Shown here: positions 1 to 7,720 of the stretch, in pieces
Layout of the letters: every line of letters starts with the position of its first letter
Position numbering within the stretch: the stretch's first letter is position 1
Assembly (NCBI GenBank): GCA_934446065.1
Contig: CAKSDP010000004.1
Location: forward strand, 1-64,000
Direction: 5' to 3'
Length of the DNA: 64,000 nt
From: an uncultured Eubacteriales bacterium
GTDB lineage: Bacteria; Bacillota; Clostridia; Oscillospirales; CAG-272
The notes under the pieces: generated by a model
What the model saw: only the letters and a program-made list of their open reading frames with translations
What the model was told of the DNA's origin: nothing
Databases searched by the model: none
Position numbers and translations under genes: made by a program

Positions 1-156
1 CTTAACTGGACCTCTCCCAAGGCTACTCTCGATAATTTTTTGAAGCACTGTGTAACATATCATTGACAAACCAACATGATTTCGGTTTTTTGGCGGAGAA
101 CTCTGATTTTGACAGAAACCGTTTAAGGGGGTGCGGTTCTTGATTTCCGGTTGGCA
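1..156. other. No recognisable gene at left edge
   Basis: I see no open frame with a plausible start and no structured RNA here. The stretch is AT-richer than the coding DNA further right and lies just downstream of the minus-strand chimeric gene. It is probably part of the same accessory or decayed segment, but this is inference. Confidence 0.4.
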
Positions 157-579
157 TTATATCGCAACATCTGATTTATGCACATCAGGCTCGTACTTGA
201 TCGGGATGCAGATCTCGGTCACAAACTTCTCCGCATCGCTTGTAATGCCGTAGTCAATGAGCGTGATCTCACGGGAAAAACCAACGATCTGCATTTTGTG
301 CTTGTCAATATAGTCGAGCAGCTTTTGGTACTGCGCCGGCGCCTCTGCGTGACTGCCCCGAAAGCGCAGCCGCAGCACGATCTCCGCCGCCCAGGTGTCT
401 ACCCCCGGCGCCACGCCGTAGAGAAATGTTGTGTAGCCGTCGGCAATGGCCTGCAAAGTTTCATTTTTCAGCGCGTGAAGCATTTTCACGGCGGCGGGAT
501 CACCGGTGTTGCTGCCCCAAGGAAAAAATTGAGGGCGGTGCCCCGTAAAGCAGCAGGTTTTTGACTGCTGTATGTCCAA
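157..579 (-). pseudogene. Chimeric remnant: YpsA-like SLOG N-terminus joined to GyrI-like effector C-terminus
   Basis: The frame encodes 140 residues from a TTG codon at 579, placed behind AGGAGGGG and overlapping nothing but the spacer after the upstream gene. Residues 1 to about 70 match the start of the YpsA/DUF1273 SLOG family: FTGHRP near residue 11, an aromatic FPW, and the GVDTWAAEIVLRLR stretch. That family normally continues for another 80-100 residues. Here, directly after the arginine-rich LRLR, the sequence changes to the end of a GyrI-like small-molecule-binding domain of the AraC/MerR effector type: a FRGSH start, Q/Y-LLDYI, GFSREITLIDYG, and the closing TEICIPIKY strand. Neither domain is complete, so I read it as an in-frame deletion fusion of two unrelated genes, probably non-functional. 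An intact novel fusion is the alternative. Confidence 0.55.
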
Positions 580-582
580 CGC

Positions 583-921
583 TCACCCCTCCTGTTCCTC
601 CTGAATGATCCGATAATGCTGGCTTCCATCCGCTTTGAATGACGCCGGCATCTCATCCGGCAGCGAAAAAGCATGGCGAATCTGTGCATAAATTTCCGGC
701 GTGCAAAGCGTAGGATGCAGGTAGACGACGGCTTTCCCGTGCCGCAGCTCCACCTGTCCACGGGGAAAGTAGTTGTAGGGCATCCCGCCGGTAAGAGAAT
801 GCGGAAGCGTTTCCCAGAACCGCCGATGGTTGTTGCTGACCGTATCGGCTTCCTCGCCGGAAACGGGAAAGCACAGCAATTCCCCGTTCACATACCAGAA
901 TAGCCCTCGTTTTGCAGTCAC
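583..921 (-). CDS. Small protein of unknown function (mobile-element type)
   Basis: The product is 112 residues from a GTG at 921. That start is favoured over ATGs further upstream because it directly follows a near-perfect GGAGGTGATGGAG ribosome binding site. The protein starts VTAKRGLFWYVNG and has conserved-looking aromatic patches (FWYVNGELL, YNYFPRG, a C-terminal HYRI) but no motif I can name. From memory, short proteins with an RGLFWY.NGEL start occur in Firmicutes accessory regions; I cannot verify this. Its stop lies 3 bases before the TTG start of the chimeric remnant, so the two were probably co-transcribed. It lies left of the duplicated tRNA end, which fits a foreign or excised segment. 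Confidence 0.5.
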   Translation of the reverse strand: MTAKRGLFWYVNGELLCFPVSGEEADTVSNNHRRFWETLPHSLTGGMPYNYFPRGQVELRHGKAVVYLHPTLCTPEIYAQIRHAFSLPDEMPASFKADGSQHYRIIQEEQEG

Positions 922-1063
922 CCCTCCATCACCTCCGGCTATTAGGATAGAACAGCCCATGGGTCTTTTTCGGTTCACAGCAGAAAAAACGGCATCCACC
1001 GGCTTTTCTGCAATCCTTGTAGCAGGAGAGCAATCAAGAATCGAATGTGTGGATAAAGGAAAT

Positions 1064-1089
1064 GCCCGGAGGATAAAAATCCTCCGGGC
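1064..1089. terminator. Perfect 11-bp hairpin
   Basis: GCCCGGAGGAT pairs perfectly with ATCCTCCGGGC around an AAAA loop. No real T-run follows on either strand, so it may be a weak terminator or a boundary element. It separates the accessory gene pair from the tRNA-tail duplication. Confidence 0.4.
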
Positions 1090-1120
1090 GTAACTATCAG
1101 CAGGAAATATTTTTCATATG

Positions 1121-1140
1121 TGGTGGAGACGAGGGGGCTC
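1121..1140 (+). repeat. 20-bp direct repeat of the tRNA-Val 3' end (left copy)
   Basis: Twenty bases beginning TGGTGGAGACGAGG are identical to 1266-1285, which is the CCA end and acceptor/T-arm side of the tRNA-Val gene. Such a duplication is the classic footprint of integration at a tRNA 3' end (attL/attR). Here the copies are only 145 bp apart, so any element between them must be a remnant or something very small. Confidence 0.75.
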
Positions 1141-1220
1141 CCTCACTGCGGTGAGGCCGGTGATCGGCTCTGACAGCCCACCGGGCTGTCATTCACTACC
1201 GATCCCTTCGAGCCCCTCCA
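1121..1220 (-). ncRNA. Compact folded element ending in a tRNA-like CCA tail
   Basis: Read on the minus strand, about 100 bases start GGAGGGGCTCG and end GTCTCCACCA. The outer arm pairs ggggctc with gagcccc. Inside it are a 6-bp hairpin (1141-1156, CCTCAC/GTGAGG) and a long arm in which GATCGG (1162-1167) pairs with CCGATC (1199-1204), enclosing a perfect 9-bp TGACAGCCC/GGGCTGTCA hairpin (1171-1191). The result is a three-way, tRNA-sized shape whose 3' end copies that of the neighbouring tRNA. It lies directly downstream of the tRNA-Val terminator. It may be a small mobile or repeated element or a processed RNA. The fold is visible; expression and function are inference. Confidence 0.4.
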
Positions 1221-1231
1221 TTAAATCGTGC

Positions 1232-1263
1232 AAAAACAAAAAGCCCCGTGCGGGACTTTTGTT
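1232..1263 (-). terminator. Rho-independent terminator of tRNA-Val
   Basis: On the minus strand AAAGTCCCG pairs with CGGGGCTTT around a two-base loop and is followed by TTTTTGTTTTTG, a good U-tract. It begins 3 bases after the CCA of the tRNA. Confidence 0.8.
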
Positions 1264-1265
1264 TT

Positions 1266-1285
1266 TGGTGGAGACGAGGGGGCTC
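1266..1285 (+). repeat. 20-bp direct repeat of the tRNA-Val 3' end (right copy, within the tRNA)
   Basis: This is the partner of the copy at 1121-1140. It lies inside the functional tRNA gene and is followed by the rest of the T-arm (CGAACCC), whereas the left copy diverges at that point. Confidence 0.75.
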
Positions 1286-1342
1286 GAACCCATGACCTCT
1301 CGGATGTGAACCGAACGCTCTAACCAGCTGAGCTACGCCTCC
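1266..1342 (-). tRNA. tRNA-Val (anticodon CAC), CCA encoded
   Basis: The minus strand reads GGAGGCG TA GCTC...GAGC, an anticodon arm TTCGG-TTCACAT-CCGAG with anticodon CAC, a variable loop AGGTC, a T-loop TTCGAGC and an acceptor 3' strand CGTCTCC-A-CCA. The acceptor pairs over 7 bp with one G-U; the T-stem has one mismatch. CAC decodes GUG valine. The CCA is encoded in the DNA, as in many Clostridia. Its last 20 bases are repeated at 1121-1140, making this a probable integration site. Confidence 0.92.
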
Positions 1343-1451
1343 GTTACTTGATATTATATACCGATTCGGGCAAAATTGCAATATCCCGCATAAAATTTCC
1401 CGAAAAATATTGCGCTCTGCATACGGATTCGAGGAAATTTACAAATACCCC

Positions 1452-1480
1452 TTTCATTTGCCCGATATATGTACTATAAT
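1452..1480 (+). promoter_or_regulatory. Probable promoter of the zapA-like gene
   Basis: A perfect -10 TATAAT lies at 1475-1480, with a poor -35 (TTTCAT) 17 bases upstream. The predicted leader is about 60 bases. Confidence 0.5.
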
Positions 1481-1544
1481 AACTATGTATATATTTTTCC
1501 GAAAAGCTTGGCGTAACGGTGCGCCGGAAGGAGACTGCATACAT

Positions 1545-2048
1545 ATGAAAGAGCGTTTCAATATTGAGATCGCAGACATTCAATTTTCAATCGTATCGGA
1601 CGAAGGCGAGGAATTCGTACACCAGATCGTGGAGACGGTAGACAAGCGCGTTCGCGACCTCATTATCAACAACAAGCGGTGTTCAAAGCTTGACGCCGTG
1701 ATTCTCTGTGCACTTGATTATTGCGGAGAGAAGCAGAAAGCCGACCGCAAGATAAAGAGTCTCGAGGCTCAGGTAGAGCTGCTTGAGACGAATATGCGCC
1801 GCCTGAGGGAGGAGTCCGAGGCTCATGCCGAGGATTCCGCGAAAGAGGAGCCGGCTACGGATGCTCCCGCTCCCGCAAAGGAAGAGGCTCCGGCTGAGCC
1901 TGCGCCTGCGGCGAACACTGCCCCGGAGGCGGCTGCGCCCGCAGATGAGGACAAGAAGTCCGCGGAAGCGTCCTCCGAAAGGGAGCACGATGCCGTGCAG
2001 TCAAAGCTTCGCATGATCGAGGAGCTGCTCGGCGGCAAGAAGAACTGA
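1545..2048 (+). CDS. zapA: ZapA-like cell division protein with acidic/Ala-Pro-rich tail
   Basis: The product is 167 residues. The start MKERFNIEIAD at 1545 is chosen because AAGGAG lies about 11 bases upstream and the family begins here. Residues 1-60 form the ZapA fold (IEIADIQFSIVSDEGEEF, then VDKRVRDLI and the LDAVILCALD helix). Residues 60-95 are a coiled coil (ADRKIKSLEAQVELLETN). In the family ZapA binds FtsZ and bundles protofilaments at the division ring. After about residue 95 a low-complexity tail rich in Ala, Pro, Glu and Lys extends to a terminal KLRMIEELLGG helix. B. subtilis ZapA has about 85 residues, so this tail doubles the length. The U32 peptidase gene follows 31 bases later, a clostridial arrangement. 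Confidence 0.82.
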   Translation: MKERFNIEIADIQFSIVSDEGEEFVHQIVETVDKRVRDLIINNKRCSKLDAVILCALDYCGEKQKADRKIKSLEAQVELLETNMRRLREESEAHAEDSAKEEPATDAPAPAKEEAPAEPAPAANTAPEAAAPADEDKKSAEASSEREHDAVQSKLRMIEELLGGKKN

Positions 2049-2079
2049 GACAAAAGCTTTTTATAAAACGGAGGCAGTG

Positions 2080-4176
2080 ATGAACAAAACAGAAAAAGTC
2101 GCACTGCCGGAGCTGCTTGCGCCTGCGGGGAGCGCCGACGCGCTGCTTGCCGCCGTTTCGGCGGGAGCCGATGCGGTATATTTCGGTGCGGAAAAATTCA
2201 GCGCACGCGCAAGGGCGAAAAATCTTTCATCCGCCGAGATGGCGGAGCTGTTCGGCGAGTGCCGGGCGAGGGGTGTCCGAACCCACGGAGCGCTGAACAT
2301 ACGTATGCGCACATCGGAGCTGTCCGAGGCTCTATCCCTTGCGGAGGAGATGTTCTCGCTCGGGGTCGATGCGCTGATCGTCGCTGATGTGGGACTTGCG
2401 CAGGAGATACTGCGCCGATTCCCCGAAGCGGAGCTTCACGCGAGCACGCAGATCACCGGAACGGGGGTATCGGACGCCCGTGCGCTGGCTGATCTCGGCT
2501 TTCGCCGGATGGTGTGCCCGAGGGAGCTGTCGCTCGATGAGATACGCTGCCTTACGGCCGAATCGCCGATCCCGATCGAAATGTTCATTCACGGCGCGCA
2601 CTGCGTATCGGTCTCGGGGCAATGCCTGATGAGCTATGCGCTCGGAGGGCGGAGCGGCAACAGGGGCGACTGCGCCGGCACGTGCCGTCTGCCGTTATCT
2701 GTCGAAAACGGCGCCGACGGGCTTGCGTCGTCTGCGGCGCTCAGCCTGCGCGATATGTGCACGGCGCGCCACATCCGCGACATACTGTCGAGCGGCGTCG
2801 CATCTCTGAAGATCGAGGGGCGGCAGAAGAGCGCGGAATACGTGTACGGCACGGTGAAGATCTACCGCACGCTGCTCGACGAGAGACGCGACGCAACGCG
2901 CGACGAGGTGGCAGAGCTTGCGCATCTTTTCTCCCGTGACGGATTTTCCGACGGGTACATCCGCAGACAGTACGGCTCTATGCTCGGGCAAAGGCGCGAC
3001 GCGGATCACGCGCGGCAGAATTCCGAGCAGCCGAAGGCGATACCCGCGCCCGAGCGCGTCGGCGTCGGCGGTCATCTCCGCATTGTGTGCGGCGAGAGAC
3101 TCTCGCTTGCGCTTGAGTCGCCGAACGGCTCGGCGGAGGTGCTCGGCGGCGTGGTGAACGCGGCGGTGGGCAATCCCCCGCCGGAGGAATCGCTTCGACG
3201 CAGTATTTCAAAGCTCGGGACAACTCCGTTCATCCTCCGCTCGCTCTCGGTCGAGACCGACGGACGCGCGGGAGTTTCGGCGTCGGCTCTGAACGAGCTG
3301 AGACGCGAGGCGGTGGCAAAGCTGCTCGCGCCGAGCGAGGTGCGCCGCGCGGATGACGTGCCGGATGTTCCCGCGCCAAAGCCGCGCAAGCCCGACAAGA
3401 TACGTCGGACGGCGGAGCTTGCGTCGATATCGCAGCTCACCGACAGCGTGCGCGGATATTTCGACGAGGTGTATCTGCCGCTCGCGGATTTTCTTGAGCT
3501 TCCGGACGGGGAAGCCTGCGCCGCACTTGGCGTTTCGCTGCCCGCCGTTGCATATGATGCATATGACAGCGCGATCTTTCGCGCGCTTGAGATCGCGAGG
3601 AAGACGGGTGCGCCTGTCCTCGCACACACAATGGGTGAGATTCAAACGGCGGTCGCCGCAGGATGTGATGTGACCGCGTCACACCGCTTCTCCGTATGGA
3701 ATTCCCGCACGGCAAAGATCCTTGCGGACATGGGCGCGTCATGCGTGACACTGTCGCCGGAGATCGGCTGCCGCGCGGCGGAGAAGTTCTCCGCGTATGC
3801 GCCTGTCGCGGCGGTCACGGGAGGCAGGCTCCCGCTTATGCTGTGCCGCAGATGTCCGATATCCGACGGCGGCAGGCTTTGCGCCCTCGGCAGAGCGGGC
3901 GGCTTTACGGGAAAGTGCCGTCAGGGGATCTGCATATCCGCCTTGCTCGACCGCACGGGAGCGCGATTCCCCGTGGTCGGCGACCGATACTGCATGAACT
4001 CGATCTACAACAGCGTCGAGACCTACGCGGATCTGTCGGACACGGAGCTTATGTCTGCGGGATTGTCGCGGACGATGCACATTTTCTCGTGTGAGAGTGC
4101 GCGAGAGTGCGACGGTGTCGTGGAGGCTCTGCGGTCGCACACCGCACCTGCGGGCGGGTACAGAAAATTCAGATAA
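2080..4176 (+). CDS. Peptidase U32 family RNA hydroxylation protein (RlhA/TrhP type)
   Basis: The product is 698 residues. ATG 2080 sits 5 bases behind GGAGG; a GTG three bases earlier is too close. The N-terminal half carries the U32 signature: PELLAPAGS, GADAVYFGAE, NIRMRTSEL, ASTQI, and the cysteine motif CVSVSGQCLMSYALGGRSGNRGDCAGTC (a C-x6-C spacing, then GNRG-x-C). U32 proteins with this motif (E. coli RlhA, TrhP; B. subtilis TrhP1/2) hydroxylate a cytidine in 23S rRNA or uridine 34 of tRNAs, using prephenate and probably an Fe-S cluster. The central DUF3656-like part and a second Cys-rich region near residues 585-635 (CRRCP, LCALG, KCRQGIC, DRYCMNS) indicate the long RlhA-like architecture. 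Which RNA is modified cannot be told from sequence. Confidence 0.85.
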   Translation: MNKTEKVALPELLAPAGSADALLAAVSAGADAVYFGAEKFSARARAKNLSSAEMAELFGECRARGVRTHGALNIRMRTSELSEALSLAEEMFSLGVDALIVADVGLAQEILRRFPEAELHASTQITGTGVSDARALADLGFRRMVCPRELSLDEIRCLTAESPIPIEMFIHGAHCVSVSGQCLMSYALGGRSGNRGDCAGTCRLPLSVENGADGLASSAALSLRDMCTARHIRDILSSGVASLKIEGRQKSAEYVYGTVKIYRTLLDERRDATRDEVAELAHLFSRDGFSDGYIRRQYGSMLGQRRDADHARQNSEQPKAIPAPERVGVGGHLRIVCGERLSLALESPNGSAEVLGGVVNAAVGNPPPEESLRRSISKLGTTPFILRSLSVETDGRAGVSASALNELRREAVAKLLAPSEVRRADDVPDVPAPKPRKPDKIRRTAELASISQLTDSVRGYFDEVYLPLADFLELPDGEACAALGVSLPAVAYDAYDSAIFRALEIARKTGAPVLAHTMGEIQTAVAAGCDVTASHRFSVWNSRTAKILADMGASCVTLSPEIGCRAAEKFSAYAPVAAVTGGRLPLMLCRRCPISDGGRLCALGRAGGFTGKCRQGICISALLDRTGARFPVVGDRYCMNSIYNSVETYADLSDTELMSAGLSRTMHIFSCESARECDGVVEALRSHTAPAGGYRKFR

Positions 4177-4305
4177 GTTACGCTTGAAAACAGTGACTCC
4201 GCCTTTGCGGTGTGCTGTTTTCGGGATCTCGTTTGTGCCTTCTGCCGCTGACTGCGGCAGGGGCGGGGACACGGCACAAATGATTGGAAAGGGACGGTCA
4301 CGATC
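4177..4305 (+). other. Structured spacer before maf
   Basis: The gap holds two hairpins: GAAAACAG...CTGTTTTC with an inner CCGCC/GCGG near 4186-4222, and CTGCCGC-TGACT-GCGGCAG at 4242-4260. Neither has a strong T-run. They could slow transcription or processing between the U32 gene and maf. Confidence 0.35.
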
Positions 4306-4887
4306 ATGGCTGATATAAAGATAATACTTGCGTCCGGCTCGCCGAGACGTCATGAGCTGCTGCTTCAGGCGGGCATCGCGCACGAGGTTCGCCCCGTGGA
4401 TGTCGATGAGACTCTGCCGTGCGGCATAACTCCCGACGGGGCGGTCGAATATCTTTCAAAAAAGAAGGCTGCGGCGGGAGCTGAGGCGCACCTTGCGCAC
4501 GGCGGTATCGTCATTGCGGCAGATACGCTTGTCGCGTCGGGTGATGAGATATTCGGCAAGCCGCGCGACCGCGAGGACGCACACCGAATGCTTCGTGCGA
4601 TGTCGGGGACGCATCACCGCGTTCTGACCGGTGTCTGCGTGACGGACGGCGAGCGCACTGTCTCTGCGGTTGAGGAGACGCTCGTGTTCATGCGGGAGCT
4701 GTCGGACGACGAGATATACGGCTACATCGACAATTACCCGCCGTATGACAAGGCGGGAGCTTATGGAATACAGGACGCGGCGGCGCGGTTCGTATGCCGG
4801 ATCGAGGGCGATTTCTCGAACGTGGTCGGTCTGCCGATCTGCCGGACGGTGCTGATGCTCCGTGAGCTTGCGGGCGACAGCATATAA
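4306..4887 (+). CDS. maf: Maf nucleoside triphosphate pyrophosphatase
   Basis: The 193-residue product has full family length. It starts with KIILASGSPRRHELL (residues 5-19), the substrate-binding ASxSPRR motif. It also has AADTLVA near residue 70, with the catalytic Asp, KPRDREDAHRMLRAMSG, H-RVLTGV and YPPYDKAGAYGIQ. Maf proteins of the YhdE type hydrolyse dTTP/UTP and modified nucleotides to monophosphates and have been linked to septum inhibition in B. subtilis. The gene stands directly before mreBCD, the classical maf-mreBCD order. The start follows AAAGGGACGG. Confidence 0.93.
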   Translation: MADIKIILASGSPRRHELLLQAGIAHEVRPVDVDETLPCGITPDGAVEYLSKKKAAAGAEAHLAHGGIVIAADTLVASGDEIFGKPRDREDAHRMLRAMSGTHHRVLTGVCVTDGERTVSAVEETLVFMRELSDDEIYGYIDNYPPYDKAGAYGIQDAAARFVCRIEGDFSNVVGLPICRTVLMLRELAGDSI

Positions 4888-4923
4888 TCTGCACATACGT
4901 GTGCTTTTGGGAAGGTTTTAACT

Positions 4924-5925
4924 GTGAGTAAGAATATAGGAATAGATCTCGGAACATCAAACACAATAATGTACGCGCGCGCAAAGGGAATCATCCTGCG
5001 CGAGCCGTCGGTCGTCGCCGTTGAGGCGCGGAGCGGCAAGGTCGTCGCGGTCGGAAGCGAAGCCAAGCTCATGCTCGGCAAGACGCCCGGCTCGATCCGT
5101 GCGGTCCATCCGCTGAAGGACGGCGTTATCGCCGATTTCGGCGTCGCTGCAAAGATGATGCACGACTTCTTCCGCCGCGTGTCGGGCAACACGCTGTTCA
5201 GCCTGCCGCGCGTCGTCGTGTGCAATCCATACGGCGCAACGGAGGTCGAGCAGAGAGCGGTCGAGGACATGACTCTCGAGGCGGGCGCGAGAAGCGTTGC
5301 GCTGATCGAGGAGCCGGTCGCGGCTGCGATAGGCTCCGGACTTCGAGTCGCCGACGTGCGCGGCAATATGGTTGTCGATATCGGCGGCGGCACAACGGAG
5401 GTCGCGGTCATCTCCTCGGGCGGAATCGTGCTTGCGACATCGCTCCGCAGCGCAGGCGACGAGATCGACGAGGCGATCACCTCGTACATCAAGCGCAAAT
5501 ATAACGTGCTGATCGGCGACAGTACGGCGGAAATGCTGAAGAAGAACATCGGCTCCGCCATTCCCGAGACCGATCGCGGCACGATGGAGGTTCGCGGACG
5601 CAATCTTCTGAACGGTCTGCCCGCCGTTATCACCGTTAATTCCGGTGAGGTCAGGGAGGCGATGGGCGAGCAGATCTCGCGCATCCTCGACTGCATCAGA
5701 GCGACGCTCGAGGCGACCCCGCCCGAGCTTTCAAGCGATATCTACGACACCGGTATAATGATGACCGGCGGCGGAGCCATGATACCGGGACTTGCGCAGC
5801 TTGTCAGCCGTATCACCGGCATCCGCGTCATGGTCTCGAAAAATCCGATGGACGCGGTAGCGATCGGTATCGGCCGTGTGATCGACTCGGAGATGAGCGG
5901 AGTCGTAACGTTCCGCAACAAATAA
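4924..5925 (+). CDS. mreB: MreB/Mbl rod-shape actin homologue
   Basis: The product is 333 residues from GTG 4924, behind GGGAAGG. Actin-fold motifs are present: phosphate 1 IDLGTSNT (7-14), EEPVAAAIG (129-137), phosphate 2 VDIGGGTTEVAV (151-162) and the adenosine motif TGGGAMIPGL near residue 280. MreB polymerises under the membrane and directs the elongasome (MreC, MreD, RodA, PBP2). Whether it equals B. subtilis MreB, Mbl or MreBH cannot be decided, though position before mreCD favours MreB. The gene lies 36 bases after maf. Confidence 0.95.
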   Translation: MSKNIGIDLGTSNTIMYARAKGIILREPSVVAVEARSGKVVAVGSEAKLMLGKTPGSIRAVHPLKDGVIADFGVAAKMMHDFFRRVSGNTLFSLPRVVVCNPYGATEVEQRAVEDMTLEAGARSVALIEEPVAAAIGSGLRVADVRGNMVVDIGGGTTEVAVISSGGIVLATSLRSAGDEIDEAITSYIKRKYNVLIGDSTAEMLKKNIGSAIPETDRGTMEVRGRNLLNGLPAVITVNSGEVREAMGEQISRILDCIRATLEATPPELSSDIYDTGIMMTGGGAMIPGLAQLVSRITGIRVMVSKNPMDAVAIGIGRVIDSEMSGVVTFRNK

Positions 5926-5971
5926 TTCGCCGGACGCTCCTTTACGTGCGGCATAACGATTCGGAGCTTTT

Positions 5972-6808
5972 ATGCGATTTATCAAGGATAAATTTTTCTA
6001 TATCGTCATGACCGTGGCGCTCGTGCTTGTGATCGTGCCGACAACCCTCTATTCGATGGGTCTCGGCAATTTCGTGCGCGAGGGCGTCTGCACGCTGCTG
6101 CTGCCTGTGCAGAAGCTGTTTTCCTACGCGGCGGACGGTCTCGGCGGTTTTGCCGATTACTTTACCGAGTATGACAGGCTTAAGGCGGAGAACGAGGAAC
6201 TTCGCGACACGCTCTCGAATATGCGTGACGAGCTTATATCGGCGGAGGAGCTTGAGCAGCTGAACGAATGGCTCTTCAGCTATCTCGAGCTGAAGCGTGA
6301 GCACACGGACTACTCATTTGAGCCGGCGAACGTCACCGGACACGGCAGCGAGAATTATATCACGGTATTCACGCTCGATCGCGGAGAATCGGACGGCGTC
6401 CGCAAGGATATGGCTGTCGTAACTCCCGACGGGCTTGTCGGGCACATCGTCGAGGCGGGCGATTCGTGGTCGAAGGCGGTTACCCTCATCGAGTCGGGCA
6501 GCGCCATCGGCGCAAAGATCGAGCGCTCCGGCGAGACGGGGCTGATCGAGGGCGATTTCAGCCTTGCCGCCGAGGGCAAGTGCAAGCTTACGTATCTTTC
6601 CGCCGACAGCGACGTGAAAGAGGGCGACCGAGTTATGACGACAGGCTCGGGCAGTGTCTATCCCGAGGGGCTTGTCATCGGATACGTTTCGTCTGTCGAG
6701 CCGGACGCCCTGACGAGGACGAAAATCGCGTACATCACCGCTGCCGCCGATATAAAGAGTATCGACAGGCTCATGGTTATCACAGATTACTCCAAGGTGC
6801 GCGAGTAA
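5972..6808 (+). CDS. mreC: Rod shape-determining protein MreC
   Basis: The 278-residue product has a short cytoplasmic start, one membrane helix (about 8-28, IVMTVALVLVIVPTT), a coiled coil (about 60-100, YDRLKAENEELRDTL) and the two beta-barrel domains of MreC (VTGHGSENY, LDRGESDGV, GLVGHIVEAG, GDRVMTTGSG). MreC bridges MreB to PBP2 outside the membrane and activates it. Length and order are normal. The ATG follows GGAGC. Confidence 0.93.
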   Translation: MRFIKDKFFYIVMTVALVLVIVPTTLYSMGLGNFVREGVCTLLLPVQKLFSYAADGLGGFADYFTEYDRLKAENEELRDTLSNMRDELISAEELEQLNEWLFSYLELKREHTDYSFEPANVTGHGSENYITVFTLDRGESDGVRKDMAVVTPDGLVGHIVEAGDSWSKAVTLIESGSAIGAKIERSGETGLIEGDFSLAAEGKCKLTYLSADSDVKEGDRVMTTGSGSVYPEGLVIGYVSSVEPDALTRTKIAYITAAADIKSIDRLMVITDYSKVRE

Positions 6809-6852
6809 CGGATTGCCGAAAACAGAGAATCAAAAGGAGAGGGGGAGCGCGC

Positions 6853-7584
6853 GTGAACGGAACACCACCAGACAGAAGAGATCGCCGTCTGACGGGCGAC
6901 GGACAGCGCCGCAGAAAGGCGGCAGACGAGAAGCCGCCGCGTCGGCGAACGCTCGACTTTTTCCGCGAGAACCTCTCATCTGAGAACATAAAAACTGCGG
7001 CGGTGCGGGCGCTTGGCTTTGCGGCAGATCTCGCTCAGACGCTGCGGCTGAAAATATTCTATTCGAGAGAGCGCATACTCTGCGGAGGTGTGCTCGCTCT
7101 GCTCATGGTGTTCTTTGCCATGGTGCAGACCACTATCTTTTCAACGATACGACCGTTCGGGTGCAGCCCCGACCTCATGATCTCGTTTGTCCTCGCTCTG
7201 TCCGTCACCGAAAGACGGCGTTGGGGCGCAGTCTGGGGGCTCCTGTGCGCCGTGCTTATGGATTCGCTCGGCTCGTACAGCGTGTCGCTGCTCCCGCTCC
7301 TTTACGTGATCGTCGGATACTTCGGCGGAGTCATCGCAAATCACTACCTCACGGGGAGCGCCGCAGTCCGCGCGATCCTCGAGGTGGGCGCAGTCATTCT
7401 GCGGTGCATCTTTACGGCTGTGCTCGCATATCTCTCGCCGCTGTACGCTACGGCGGGAGAAATATTTTTCGATATAGTGCTTCCCGAGGCTGCGGCAACG
7501 CTGCTTCTTGCGGCTCCCGTGCAGCTTATCACATATATATGTATGAGACCGTTCCACCGCACGAGAGACGAAAAGGTTTCTTAG
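6853..7584 (+). CDS. mreD: Rod shape-determining protein MreD with long hydrophilic N-terminus
   Basis: The product is 243 residues from GTG 6853, which follows AAGGAGAGGGGGAG. The last about 170 residues hold the MreD membrane domain: LCGGVLALLMVFFAMVQ, the PDLMISFVLALSV segment, GAVWGLLCAVLMDSLGS and further helices. The first about 70 residues are strongly charged and basic (RRDRRLTGDGQRRRKAADEK), unlike the short start of ordinary MreD. The GTG is well supported by its binding site, so the extension appears real. It may be a cytoplasmic contact for MreB or for membrane lipids; this is inference. Confidence 0.82.
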   Translation: MNGTPPDRRDRRLTGDGQRRRKAADEKPPRRRTLDFFRENLSSENIKTAAVRALGFAADLAQTLRLKIFYSRERILCGGVLALLMVFFAMVQTTIFSTIRPFGCSPDLMISFVLALSVTERRRWGAVWGLLCAVLMDSLGSYSVSLLPLLYVIVGYFGGVIANHYLTGSAAVRAILEVGAVILRCIFTAVLAYLSPLYATAGEIFFDIVLPEAAATLLLAAPVQLITYICMRPFHRTRDEKVS

Positions 7585-7596
7585 ACGGGATGATCT

Positions 7597-7714
7597 TACA
7601 AGCAAATCTAAACCTGTGTAGTTGAAAGCCGGAATTCACAAGCAAACTTAAAACTTGGTAGTTAAAAGCCTAAATTTGCAAGAGAACCTAAACTTAGTAG
7701 TTAAAATGCGGAGC
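7597..7714 (+). repeat. Three tandem ~40-bp repeats upstream of mrdA
   Basis: Three imperfect direct copies with a 40-base period begin near 7597, 7637 and 7677. Each runs roughly CAAGCAAAxxTAAAxCT, then TAGTTxAAAGCC. They fill almost the whole mreD-mrdA gap and the third leads into the mrdA ribosome binding site (GCGGAGC). They are much more AT-rich than the flanking genes. They could be protein-binding sites, an expanded regulatory tract, or slippage products. Confidence 0.8.
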
Positions 7715-7720
7715 TGACGA

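Noticed and set aside
583..999. ATG start at 999 for the small accessory gene
   Set aside because: The GTG at 921 has a near-perfect ribosome binding site, and codons upstream of it include that site, so the shorter form is preferred.
1196..1381. Short minus-strand frame translating the tRNA-Val (GGVAQLVRAF type)
   Set aside because: This is the well-known spurious translation of a tRNA gene.
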